A stretch of DNA of 64,000 nucleotides, taken from contig CAWATZ010000002.1 in NCBI GenBank assembly GCA_963784995.1, positions 1,364,001 to 1,428,000 of the forward strand. The letters are read 5' to 3'. Made by a program: the position numbers and the translations under genes. This stretch comes from CAWATZ01 sp963784995 (GTDB taxonomy: Bacteria; Planctomycetota; Planctomycetia; Gemmatales; Gemmataceae). This document shows, in pieces, positions 50,786 to 59,855 of this stretch. The notes below the pieces were generated by a model that was not told where the DNA came from, did not search any database, and saw only the letters and a program-made list of their open reading frames with translations. The first letter of the stretch is position 1. Every line of letters starts with the position of its first letter.

Positions 50786-52105
50786 ATGACGCCGACGAAC
50801 ACTTCCATTCCGCAGCCGGCCTCCTGGGAGTTGGAGTGGCGACTCATCGAGGTGATGTGCGACTGCCTGAACCTCGATTCGCACCAGCTTCGTCCAGAGG
50901 ATCCCTTCCTTGACGTAGTGGGAATCGCAGACAGCCTGGACATCATCGAGTTGGTGATGCGACTGGAAGAGGAGTTCCAGGTATCGCTTCCAGATGAGTG
51001 GTGGCAGAACGTCTTTACCAGGACGCGGACGATAACGATCCGGGAAATGGCCCTGGTCATCGAACAGCGCAGGGCCACAGCCCCCCTGCCTCCCAGGAAA
51101 CCGCAGCCGGCGACCGTTCCGGTTCCCGAGCGTGCTCCCTTCTTGCAGCTGGGCGGCTGGGCTTCCGAGTGGGACTGGCTCAATGGTCCTCTCTACCAGC
51201 CCCTGGGGACCAATCGCAACGGCAGGATGGAATGTCGCCGCGGCACCGACGGCATGCGCTGCATCGAGCTGCCGGCGGCCAACGTGACGCCCAGCAGCAG
51301 CGACGAAACCCGGCCGGAGCGGGTGGCGGTATCGTCGTTCCTTGCCGATGCCGAGCCGGTGTCCAACCGGGCGTTTGCCCGGTTCCTCAATTCGATCGGG
51401 ACCGTGCCGGCCAACATCCTCCTCGAGTGGTGCGGTACGACCAGGGACGACCACTGCGGGGCGCATTTTGGTCTGAAGCAAGGCGGCTGGTGGGTTTCGC
51501 GGACCTGGTGGTCCCCACTGTTCGGGACCGAGCGGCAACCGATGATCCTGGTTTCGTGGTACGGCGCGGCCGCTTATTCCCTGTGGGCCCATCGCTTTGA
51601 CTGGCGGTACTACCGGGGCGACGGGATAATCCCCTCTGAGCTGTCTGCGATGCGGGTCAATGCTCCGCCACCGCCGGCCGGCGACCTGTGTCTGCCCTCC
51701 GAACTGGAGTGGGAGTACGCCGCCCGGGGACCAGAGCCGCAACGCTATCCCTGGGGAGATGCCGAGCCAGCGCCGGAGCTGCTGTGGTTCGGTCAGCATC
51801 AGCGGGGCCAGCACTACACCGCGGACTCCCTGCCGGCCGCCGACGTCTGTGCTCGGCTGGGGATGTCGCCCTTTGGTCTGCACCACGTGGCAGGTAACGT
51901 CTGGCAATGGTGCCGGGACTGGTATCGTCCGGGCTCGACTCCTCGAAGCAGAACCGAGCCGACGGGCATTCGCAGCGAGCGCGGCGGCAGCTGGGTCGGT
52001 CCCGCCCGGCTTGCGGAGTGTGGCTACCGCCGGGGCCGACCCCCGCTGGCCCGGGGCCGCTGCCTCGGTTTCCGCTGCGTTGGAACCGGTGAACGCTTCC
52101 CTTGA
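50786..52105 (+). CDS. Acyl carrier domain fused to a formylglycine-generating-enzyme (FGE/SUMF1) domain
   Basis: The 439-residue protein begins with an acyl-carrier domain (about residues 10-95): LEWRLIEVMCDCLNL, then VVGIADSLDIIELVMRLEEE with the DSL serine for the phosphopantetheine arm. A Pro-rich linker follows, and residues about 175-435 form an FGE-sulfatase/C-type-lectin fold: VAVSSFLADAEPVSNRAFAR, CLPSELEWEYAARGPEPQRY, YPWGDAEP and HVAGNVWQWCRDWYR ... RSERGGSWVG. FGE relatives oxidise Cys in sulfatases or act in secondary metabolism (EgtB- and PvdO-like). Fusion with a carrier protein suggests that it modifies something tethered to the arm. I chose the ATG at 50786 because GGGAGGG precedes it; 50768 is possible. 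No synthase genes are adjacent. Confidence 0.85.
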   Translation: MTPTNTSIPQPASWELEWRLIEVMCDCLNLDSHQLRPEDPFLDVVGIADSLDIIELVMRLEEEFQVSLPDEWWQNVFTRTRTITIREMALVIEQRRATAPLPPRKPQPATVPVPERAPFLQLGGWASEWDWLNGPLYQPLGTNRNGRMECRRGTDGMRCIELPAANVTPSSSDETRPERVAVSSFLADAEPVSNRAFARFLNSIGTVPANILLEWCGTTRDDHCGAHFGLKQGGWWVSRTWWSPLFGTERQPMILVSWYGAAAYSLWAHRFDWRYYRGDGIIPSELSAMRVNAPPPPAGDLCLPSELEWEYAARGPEPQRYPWGDAEPAPELLWFGQHQRGQHYTADSLPAADVCARLGMSPFGLHHVAGNVWQWCRDWYRPGSTPRSRTEPTGIRSERGGSWVGPARLAECGYRRGRPPLARGRCLGFRCVGTGERFP

Positions 52106-52128
52106 ACCATCGACCGGGATACAACCGT

Positions 52129-52758
52129 ATGATCGACACCTTCAAGCAGTTCCGCTGGATTGTGTTCTTCTACACCAACCTCCTCGCGCTGTTCCACGAG
52201 GCCAAGGACGTCGCCGTCGCCAGCCATCTGCCCTGGCATCCCCTGGAAGCGACGCCCGACGTCCACCTGGACCCGGACATCATGGTTGTCTTCGGCCGGC
52301 CCCGGAAAGAGCGCTCGGCCTACCGGCAGTGGGAGGAAGGCAACGTCCCGGCTCAGGTCGTCTTCGACGTGCAGGAGCCGGACGAAGATGCCAAGGAGGT
52401 CATCGAGCGCTTCGTTTTCTACCGCGATCACGGCATCGAGGAGTATTACCTCTACAACCTGGCCAACGACCAGCTGGCGATCTATCGCCGCAAGCGCGAC
52501 GTGCTGCGCCGGGTCCGGATCACGCGCGAATGGGTCAGCCCGCGCATGGGGATTCGCTTCGACCGCACCGGCCCGCACCTGGTGGTCTACCGGCCCGATG
52601 GCGAGCGTTTCCGGAGTTTCGAGGAAATCTCCGCCGCCCTGGAACAGCAAGAGCGCATGGCCCAGACCGCCCTCAAGGATGCCGAGCGCGAGAAGCAACG
52701 CGGCGATCGGCTGGCGGAACAATTGCGGCTGATGGGAATCAATCCCGACAACGTGTGA
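52129..52758 (+). CDS. Uma2 family (DUF820) putative nuclease
   Basis: The 209-residue protein has the Uma2 core: ATPDVHLDPDIMVVFGRPRK (about residues 40-59), PAQVVFDVQEPDEDAKEVIE and FYRDHGIEEYYLYN, followed by a charged C-terminal helix (QTALKDAEREKQRGDRLAEQ) typical of the cyanobacterial and planctomycete members. The fold is PD-(D/E)xK-like, but activity is unproven. The family is highly multiplied in Gemmata-type genomes. Confidence 0.85.
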   Translation: MIDTFKQFRWIVFFYTNLLALFHEAKDVAVASHLPWHPLEATPDVHLDPDIMVVFGRPRKERSAYRQWEEGNVPAQVVFDVQEPDEDAKEVIERFVFYRDHGIEEYYLYNLANDQLAIYRRKRDVLRRVRITREWVSPRMGIRFDRTGPHLVVYRPDGERFRSFEEISAALEQQERMAQTALKDAEREKQRGDRLAEQLRLMGINPDNV

Positions 52759-52776
52759 CAGCTCTGCCCAATCCCG

Positions 52777-52864
52777 CCGAGCCGCGCACGCAGCGCAGCG
52801 GAGTAAGCGGCCCTCCGGAAGCCCGCGGGGCCGCTTACTCCGCTGCGCTGCGTGCGCGGCTCGG
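52777..52864. repeat. Palindromic repeat, family 'GAGTAAGCGG', copy 2
   Basis: 52777-52812 is the exact reverse complement of 52829-52864. The arms are the same as those at 44651-44729 and 59696-59773. Confidence 0.9.
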
Positions 52865-53000
52865 ACAACTGCGGAGGCGGACCGGCAGCTTTGCCAAAAT
52901 CGAGAGGGGCGCCCTTTGCAGATTCCCGCCAACCAATCGCCCCTGATCCTCGTCTGGATAGTTGAGAGTTCATTGCGCTCGCAACCAAAAGGAGATTCGC

Positions 53001-54302
53001 ATGTCCCGGTCCCCGACCTCGCGCTGGTACTTTCCCTGGGTGCCGCTGGGCCTGCTTGGCGGGCTGCTGGCGGGGGCGGCCATGCTGCTCATGACCCAGC
53101 ATCCCTCGCAACAAGCTCAGGCCGGGCCGCTGCCCGCCCGGGCGACCGCCGGCTTCCAGACCAAGGACCAACTGCTGCTCACGGTTCATCTGCCCGCTGC
53201 CTCCGAGGGCCGCAAGGAGGGTCAGGTGACCCTCAAATTGCTCGCCGAGGGCAAGAGCTTGCACAAGACGGAACGCAAGATCACCTTCGCCAGCGAGGGC
53301 TCCAGCGAGCGCTTCGAGCTGCCCGCGCCCGCCAGCGCCGACAAGGTCACTGTCCGCTGCACCCTGGACAACCAGCCGGTCGAGGTGCCGCTGCGCAACA
53401 TCCTGCTGATCAAGCCGCACGAGACGGCCCTGTCGGCCAGCCAGGAGCTGTTCGCCGGCAGCACCACCGCTGTCCGCTGCGAGGTCCACGGCGTCAAGTC
53501 GCTCAGCGAGACGATCACCCTGCCGCATGCTGCTGTCCAGGTGAATCTGAAGGACAAAACCGGCAAGAGCACGCCGCTGTTCCAGGGACAAACCGGCAAG
53601 ACCGGTATCGCCGCCCTGGAGGTTCCGGTGCCGAAGCTGCCTCCGGGCGACTACAAGCTGGAGGTGGTGACGCGCTCGCCGCTGGGCGAGGAAACCCTCC
53701 AGCGCGACATCAAAGTGAAGTCGGCCCCGCGCATCCTGCTGACCAGCGACAAGCCGCTGTATCAGCCCGGCCAGACCATGCACCTGCGTGCCCTGGCCCT
53801 GCAAGCGCATGACCTGAGCCCGGTCGGCAACGCGGCCCTCACCTTCGAGATCGAGGATGGCAAGGGCAACAAGGTCTTCAAGAAACAGCTCAGCACCAGC
53901 GAGCACGGTATCGCCAGCGTGGACTTCACCCTGGCCAGCGAGGTCAACCAGGGCGATTATCAGATCAAGACCCAGATGGGTGACGTTCAGTCGAACAAGA
54001 CCGTCACCGTCAAGACTTACGTCCTGCCCAAGTTCAAGACCGAGGTCAAGTCCGACAAGCGCTTCTACGCTCCGAAAGAGACGGTCAACGCCGATCTGCA
54101 GGTCGATTACTTCTTCGGCAAGCCGGTGGCCGGCGGGCAGGTCGAGGTCAAGGCCAGCACCTTTGACGTGGCCTTCAAGGAGTTCGCCACCTGGAAGGGC
54201 AAGACCGACGAGCGCGGCCATGCGAAAGTCGAGATCAAGCTGCCCGATTACTTCGTGGGTCAGCCGCTGAACAAGGGCAACGCTCTGGTCCGCCTCGGCT
54301 GA
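53001..54302 (+). pseudogene. Alpha-2-macroglobulin-like protein, N-terminal part
   Basis: The 433-residue piece has a membrane anchor (LGLLGGLLAGAAMLLM), then MG domains typical of bacterial alpha-2-macroglobulins: RILLTSDKPLYQPGQTMHLR (MG2-type, about residue 245) and TVKTYVLPKFKTEVKSDKRF. It ends in TGA directly after PLNKGNALVRLG, where the family continues with several hundred more residues. The thioester half is found in the same direction at 56310-57866, after 2 kb of unrelated sequence. The start follows AAAAGGAG. The intact protein would trap proteases in the periplasm. Confidence 0.8.
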
Positions 54303-54630
54303 ACTGTTTCGTCTCATGAGCCTGACTGGCATGATTGCCCGTGCGCCGAGTGCTTCAGCGCCTTGGCAGCGTCGCGGCATCACGTCTGATGCAGGAAAGC
54401 GGAAAGGCCCAGGCCGAGGGAGAGCGATATGCCCTGCGGACGGCGCGGAGGTAGTAGAGAGGAGGGGTGGGCGATGGCCCTAGCCCGGATTGCGCACCGC
54501 CCTGTTTTCGGTTGCCCAGATTACCAAACCAAGCCAATTATGGCAATCTGGGCAAAGCAACACCTTTCGGTGCGCAATCCGAGCTAGCTCTTCCCTCGCC
54601 TTTGCGAAATGACAATTCTCTGCTGAGGCG
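54303..54630. other. Gene-free segment at the left junction of the insert
   Basis: I see no gene here. An imperfect double palindrome spans 54486-54581: CGGATTGCGCACCG pairs with CGGTGCGCAATCCG, and TTGCCCAGATT with AATCTGGGCAA. It marks the left side of the block that separates the two alpha-2-macroglobulin halves. Confidence 0.55.
54486..54581. repeat. Imperfect nested palindrome
   Basis: The outer arms 54486-54499 and 54568-54581 are perfect; the inner arms near 54512-54526 and 54541-54555 pair with few mismatches. The sequence differs from the other repeat families in the window. Confidence 0.65.
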
Positions 54631-55443
54631 TCACCAATCGCTCCCCAGCGTATCACCAGCAGCTGGAGTCACAGCAGCCCAATACGTCGTCGGAGACATA
54701 TTGGGTGCCAAGGTGCGGACGCTGCCATCGGCAAGAGCGACAAGCATACCACTGCGGTGCGGAGTCTGCGCCACAAGGGGGTAACACTCCCGCAGCGAGG
54801 GGGCTACTTGAAAGGTTTTTCCTAGGCGGCTTGGCTTCGTGACGGGGGGATCACCCGCTGTTATTGGATAGACATCTGTAAAGTCCGAAAAAGTAGCGCG
54901 ATGGCGGGGTGTCGAAGGTGGATAGAAATCCCAGTAGGGAAAGTAGAACCCACCGCAGCCATACGCATAGTGTTCGGCGAAAGCGATGGTCGTTGAAGTC
55001 CCATCACGAAAGGTAGTCAAGAGGTTTGGTTCCCCTTGGAAGACTTCGGCATTCGCGGCATAGCTGCATACACCGCCGATTTGCTCATTGCCTTCGGTTG
55101 CGGTCGGGTCCGCCGGACTGATAAACAGCTTGATAGGATCCCAAACCTTGCGGGGTATCTGTTGCTCGACAAAGGGCAACAGCGCTTGGAAGAGCGATTC
55201 TCCCGGGTTCGGGCCTTCCACGCTTCCGTCAATGGAGGGCAAGCTTTGCTGATGCGCCTCTGCATAATTATGGATGCCAAGGATAATCTGATGGAGATTG
55301 TTGCTACTTTGTATCCTGGCAGCCGCCTCCCGCGCCTGCATGACGGCAACGAGCAGAAGCGCAATCAGAATGCCGATGACCCCAATCACTATCACCAGCT
55401 CCAGTAATGTGAAACCGCGTCGGAAAGATAGGGTTGAAGGCAT
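54631..55443 (-). CDS. DUF1559 prepilin-like protein
   Basis: The 270-residue protein has a type IV prepilin N-terminus (RRGFTLLELVIVIGVIGILI; cleavage before Phe) and the DUF1559 body (AAARIQSSNNLHQIILGIHN, LFQALLPFVEQQ, GMLVALADGSVRTLAPNMSP). These pseudopilins are hugely expanded in planctomycetes, and their role is unclear. The Met at 55443 follows AAAGGTG. It belongs to a minus-strand block lying inside the broken macroglobulin gene. Confidence 0.88.
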   Translation of the reverse strand: MPSTLSFRRGFTLLELVIVIGVIGILIALLLVAVMQAREAAARIQSSNNLHQIILGIHNYAEAHQQSLPSIDGSVEGPNPGESLFQALLPFVEQQIPRKVWDPIKLFISPADPTATEGNEQIGGVCSYAANAEVFQGEPNLLTTFRDGTSTTIAFAEHYAYGCGGFYFPYWDFYPPSTPRHRATFSDFTDVYPITAGDPPVTKPSRLGKTFQVAPSLRECYPLVAQTPHRSGMLVALADGSVRTLAPNMSPTTYWAAVTPAAGDTLGSDW

Positions 55444-55477
55444 CCGTATCACCTTTCTCGATTGATTTGTACTCATC

Positions 55478-55518
55478 GGTGGTGGATGGGGAGTGCTGAA
55501 CACTCCCCATCCACCACC
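55478..55518. terminator. Hairpin between the two small minus-strand genes
   Basis: GGTGGTGGATGGGGAGTG (55478-55495) is the exact reverse complement of 55501-55518 around CTGAA. It follows the stop of the secreted hypothetical gene and precedes the DUF1559 gene. Confidence 0.65.
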
Positions 55519-55568
55519 TCCTCACGGACAACGAGAGTATTGCGGCCCACACCTCGATGGAAATATTC

Positions 55569-55985
55569 CTACTTTGACTTCGCTGTCTTTGGTTCAGTGA
55601 CGAGCGTCTTTGGTCCAAGCTTCTTCGCCGGGTCCGTCTCCTCATCATCCACCACGATTTCGACGATGACGTTGTATACCGTCATGCGGGCCTCAGTAAC
55701 GATATCAAGCGGGCCAAAGACACCGTCAACAAGGTTCTGGGGGCGAGACTCAATCGCCTTGCCGCTGACCCAGTATTTGACGACGACCTTTTTCGCCGCT
55801 GCCCAACCTGCGTTGAGCTTCACCTTGCCTTTCACAGTGATGCCCTTGAGAGTGGTCTCGGACGTCTTGGGAAAACCCGCGTCCCACTCGATCTTACCTG
55901 GGTCTTGGGCGAGAGCGGGCGCAACCCAAGTGTTGGCAGCCACGAACACCAGAACTGCGGCCATATACCGCAATCGAAACAACAT
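55569..55985 (-). CDS. Small exported hypothetical protein
   Basis: The 138-residue product has a signal peptide (MAAVLVFVAANTWVAPALA) and a beta-rich body (LKGITVKGKVKLNAGWAAAK, MTVYNVIVEIVVDDEETDP). Proteins of this kind often accompany DUF1559 genes. The function is unknown. The start at 55985 follows AGAGGTG. Confidence 0.7.
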   Translation of the reverse strand: MLFRLRYMAAVLVFVAANTWVAPALAQDPGKIEWDAGFPKTSETTLKGITVKGKVKLNAGWAAAKKVVVKYWVSGKAIESRPQNLVDGVFGPLDIVTEARMTVYNVIVEIVVDDEETDPAKKLGPKTLVTEPKTAKSK

Positions 55986-56085
55986 GATGCACCTCTTGGA
56001 GAATGGAGTCAAGTCCGAGATTCAGGGTTGAATGGCAACCCCTCGAATCCCATGCGGCCGCCTTCACGATAAGGCAGCCGCTCTT

Positions 56086-56295
56086 TCAAGCGATACCATC
56101 CCTAAACACTCGGTCGCTTGAAAGTTTCGCAGCCTTTTCCGTTTTTCCAATTATTTCTACGCCGACTGTGGTGGTCGTTGGACTGCCAGCATGGTCATTT
56201 TTCGACCAGATGATCCCAATTTGCTGCGTAGCTACTGACGTCTTGTCAGCGGTCAGGTTGACGACGAAGTGTCCTGGTGCCTTTCCAACTGCCAT
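56086..56295 (-). pseudogene. C-terminal fragment of an unknown beta-rich protein
   Basis: The frame reads GHFVVNLTADKTSVATQQIG and IIWSKNDHAGSPTTTTVGVE to a stop at 56086. It begins at or beyond the junction with the macroglobulin gene near 56310, so its 5' end seems to be cut off. It is the first gene of the minus-strand block. Sequence composition is natural, but coding status is uncertain. Confidence 0.4.
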
Positions 56296-56309
56296 CAGTT
56301 GTTCGCTAG

Positions 56310-57866
56310 GCGGCCACCGCCTCAAAGCTGCTGGTCAAGGTTTATCCCGGCGTCTTTGCCCAGGTGATGGAGGGCATGGAAGGGATGCTGCGGATGCCGG
56401 GCGGCTGCTTCGAGCAGACCTCGTCGTCGGCCTATCCCAACGTCCTGGTGGTGAATTACATCAAGAGGACGAAGCAGACCTCGCCAGCCATGCTGCTGAA
56501 GGCGGAAACCTACCTCAGTGCCGGCTATCAGCGGCTGCTGACGTTCGAGCGGCCCGGCGGCGGCTTCGACTGGTGGGGCAGCGGCGAACCCCTGATCTGG
56601 CTGAGTGCCTACGGCCTGCAGGAGTTCAACGACATGTCGAAGGTCTACCCCGTGGACCGCGGCGTGATCGAGCGGACCCAGAAATGGCTGATGAAGCAGA
56701 TGGCGGCGGACGGCACCTGGTCGAAGATCGGGGCCACCCACGGCGAGAGCATCGAGCGCATGGGCGATCCGAAACTGCTGCTGACCAGCTACGTCGTCGG
56801 GGCACTGCTGGACAGCGGGCTGAAGACGCCCGAGCTGAACAAGTCGATCGCGTATATCCGCGATCACGCCAAGACCCAGGAGAACGCTTACATCCTGGCC
56901 CTGGCCGCCAACGCCCTGGCGTCGTGGGACTCCAAGGACGACAGCACCTTCGACGCACTGCAAAAGCTGCTGCGGAAGCTGCAGAGCAAGCAAGTCGCTC
57001 ACAACGAGTGGCAGGCGGTCAGCTTCCCGGCCGGCGGCCATTCGCTGTCCTATGCTCGCGGCGACAGCATGACGGTCGAGACGACCGCGCTGGCGGTGCT
57101 GGCCATGCTCAAGAGCGGCCAGTTCCCCAACGACGTCAACAAGGCGCTGGTGTATCTGACCAAGAGCAAGAATGCGTCCGGCACCTGGGGCAGCACTCAA
57201 GCGACCATCCTGGCGCTGAAGGCCCTGATCGCGGCGTCGGGCGGCCAGCAGTTCAAGGGCAATGCCGAGTTCACCATCCTCGTGGACGGCAAGCCGGTCC
57301 ACAAGGGTGAGGTGAACGAGACCAACGCCGAGCTGCTCCAACTCTTCGACCTGAAGGAGCACACGCGCGACTCGGGCAAGCACGAGGTGGTCATCGACGT
57401 CAAGGGCGAGACCAACCTCACGTACCAGATCGTGGCCCGTCATTACGAGAACTGGCCGGAACCGAAGGCGGAGAAGTCGCTGCTGGAAACCACGGTCGAG
57501 TACGACCGCACCAAGCTGAGTACGGCGGACCTGCTCAGGGCGAAGGCGACGCTGCGCTACAACGGCAAGGAGCCGACCAGCATGGTGATGCTGGAGCTGG
57601 GCGTGCCGCCGGGCTTCACGGTCGATGGCGGCGAGTTCGCCGAGATGGTGGCGGCCAAGCGCGTCAAGAAGTTTAGCGTCACCAGCCGGCAGGTGATCCT
57701 CTACCTGGGCGACGTCAAGCCGGGCGACAATCTGAGCTTCGAGTACGTGCTCAAGCCGAAGTATCCGATCAAGGCGAAGACGCCGGCGACGGTGGCCTAC
57801 GAGTATTACACTCCCGCCAACCGGGCGGAGGCCAAACCGATCGTGCTGGAAGTCACCGGAAAATGA
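56310..57866 (+). pseudogene. Alpha-2-macroglobulin-like protein, C-terminal (thioester) part
   Basis: The open frame begins just after a TAG at 56307-56309 with TASKLLVKVYPGVFAQVMEG. It includes the thioester site RMPGGCFEQTSSSAYPNVLV (Cys-x-Glu-Gln; the family usually has GCGEQ), the alpha/alpha thioester-domain helices (LLTSYVVGALLDSGLKTPEL, AYILALAANALASWDSKDDS) and the C-terminal receptor-like domain (TSMVMLELGVPPGFTVDG). It continues the protein begun at 53001 but lacks the middle region and a start. It should be non-functional unless the block is an assembly artefact. Confidence 0.8.
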
Positions 57867-57898
57867 GGGAGCGCTGGTTCTGTCCTCTTCGCCGACGA

Positions 57899-57921
57899 GC
57901 CGCCGGGTTTATCCCGGCGGC
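57899..57921 (+). terminator. Intrinsic terminator
   Basis: GCCGCCGGG (57899-57907) pairs with CCCGGCGGC (57913-57921) and is followed by TTTATTTGTTT. It lies about 30 bases after the macroglobulin stop. The rest of the spacer to 58143 shows no gene. Confidence 0.7.
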
Positions 57922-58143
57922 TTTATTTGTTTGCAGGATAAAGAGGACAGACGGCGCAACAGCAAATCCAGCAACGACTTGCTCTTCCTGGATCGGTCTG
58001 CAACCACTTCTTCCGCAGACTTGCCGATCCTCTGATCTGCCGACAATTCATGAATTATTCACATCGCGTACATCATGCGAACACGATGGGAAGGGATATT
58101 CCTCCTCATTGTTCCACCCTCACTCGTTTGGAGTACACCTGCG

Positions 58144-59254
58144 ATGAAAACCCAGATCTCCCCATCGTCGTGGCGGCGTGCTTTCACCCTGATCGAGTTG
58201 CTCGTGGTGATCGCCATCATCGCCATCCTGATCGGTCTGCTGCTGCCCGCCGTCCAGAAGGTCCGCGAGGCGGCGGCACGCACCCAGTGCGCCAACAACA
58301 TCAAACAAATCGGCCTGGCCCTGAATACCTACGAGAGCGCCAACGGCAGCCTGCCGCCCGCCTCTCAGATTCCCTGGTATCAGGGCGCAGGATGGGGACG
58401 AGGATTCGTACCTGCAACTGCAGGTCCCGTTCGGACCAAACTGGGCGGTCCTGCTTCTGCCCTACATCGAACAGACCGCGCTCTACCAGCAGGCCAACCC
58501 CACTTCTTATCCGGGCATCGCCATCACGGACAAGGTGATCCCGGCCTACGGCAGCGTGAACAATAGCTGGCGCGTGGTTGGCAGTGCCAGAATCAAGACC
58601 TTCCTGTGTCCTTCCGACCCGAATAACGTCAACCCGTACACCGACCCGGCGTCGAACCCGCCCGCAGGCGGTTGGGCACGCGGCAACTATGGCGCCACCG
58701 CGGCTTTCCAGGATTACGATCACATGGCCTGGGGGCGGACACTGAGCAACAAGGTCCTCGGCGTTACCATGATTGCCAGCCCCGTCATGGCCGGCGACTA
58801 TGGAGCGAAGATCACGGATGTTACCGACGGCACGTCGAACACCATCATGGTCGCGGAGCTGCGGAGTGGCAAAACCGCCCTGGACCCGCGTGGCGTCTGG
58901 GCCCTGGGCGTCCCCAGCTCCAGCATCGTCAATGCCGGTCGGGATGCCACCAACCCAACGCCGAACAACAGGCTTGGCGATGCCAGCGCCGCCGGCAAGT
59001 ACAGCTTCGGCGACGAGCTGCAGTTCTGCACTTCCAAATATGCCAATCCGACCCAGGGCTCCGTGGATGGCATGGGGTGCTACGGCAACACGCTGATGAC
59101 CTCCGGCCAATCGCGCAGCATGCACATTGGCGGCGTTAACGTCTGCTTCGTGGATGGTAGCGTCCACTTCCTCCAGAATACGGTCGATCAGGTCACCTGG
59201 TGTGAATTGGTCTCCAAGGGAGACGGCTACACCATCTCCAGCAACAGCTACTAA
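58144..59254 (+). CDS. DUF1559 prepilin-like protein, frameshifted
   Basis: The Met at 58144 gives the prepilin start (RRAFTLIELLVVIAIIAILI), then AVQKVREAAARTQCANNIKQ. One base seems to be missing near 58388 (PWYQGA then QDGDEDSYLQL). The other frame continues with VLLLPYIEQTALYQQANPTS, FLCPSDPNN, NTIMVAELRSGK and the typical end GGVNVCFVDGSVHFLQNTV. The whole protein would be about 370 residues. It is followed after 21 bases by a small lipoprotein gene, its usual partner. Confidence 0.85.
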
Positions 59255-59275
59255 TTCACGCGAGGGAGTCGGATC

Positions 59276-59683
59276 ATGAAACCTTGCAGGCTGGCCCTGG
59301 TTGCCGCTTTCTGTGCTGTGTTCATCGCCGGCTGCGGCAACCAGAAAATGAACGTCAAGGGGCGAATCCTCAAGGGGGGATCACCCTTCACCGTGCCGGA
59401 AGACGACTTTGTTCGCGTGACGTTTGTTCCGGTCATGGAGGACGGTTCTGATCCCAAGACGTGCTACATTGCCGCGTACGACAACGGCAAGGGAACCTTC
59501 AAGGCACTCGGTGCCGACCTCGCGGGGATTCCACGAGGCAAATATCGGATCACGGTCTCTCACGAAAGGAAGAAGAAGGACCTTTTCGAGGGGGCCTACG
59601 ATCTGCCGGACACACCGTTTGTCTTCGACATCTCTTCAAAGAGCCAGGAAATCGTGATTGATCTGGACAAACCGCCGGCGTGA
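59276..59683 (+). CDS. Small lipoprotein, transthyretin-like type
   Basis: The 135-residue product has a lipoprotein signal (LVAAFCAVFIAGCGNQ, Cys at about residue 20). Its beta-sandwich (NVKGRILKGGSPFTVPEDDF, GIPRGKYRITVSHERKKKDL) resembles the carboxypeptidase-regulatory-like lipoproteins that follow DUF1559 genes in planctomycetes. It is probably anchored in a membrane facing the periplasm. Confidence 0.8.
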   Translation: MKPCRLALVAAFCAVFIAGCGNQKMNVKGRILKGGSPFTVPEDDFVRVTFVPVMEDGSDPKTCYIAAYDNGKGTFKALGADLAGIPRGKYRITVSHERKKKDLFEGAYDLPDTPFVFDISSKSQEIVIDLDKPPA

Positions 59684-59695
59684 CAAAGCGTTTGT

Positions 59696-59773
59696 CGGAG
59701 CCGCGCGCGCAGCGCAGCGGAGTAAGCGGTTGCTGTGGACCGCTTACTCCGCTGCGCTGCGTGCGCGGCTCCG
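59696..59773. repeat. Palindromic repeat, family 'GAGTAAGCGG', copy 3
   Basis: 59696-59730 pairs with 59739-59773 with one mismatch. It follows the lipoprotein stop by 12 bases. Confidence 0.85.
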
Positions 59774-59855
59774 CGTCGTGCCGCACGAGGCGGCTCATTG
59801 CCCGGCACCGTCCGCTCCATAAAACAACTCTCCCTTTCACTTCCGGGAGAGCAGC

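Noticed and set aside
54303..56310. Insertion sequence splitting the macroglobulin gene
   Set aside because: No transposase, terminal inverted repeats or target duplication could be found; the block carries ordinary planctomycete genes.
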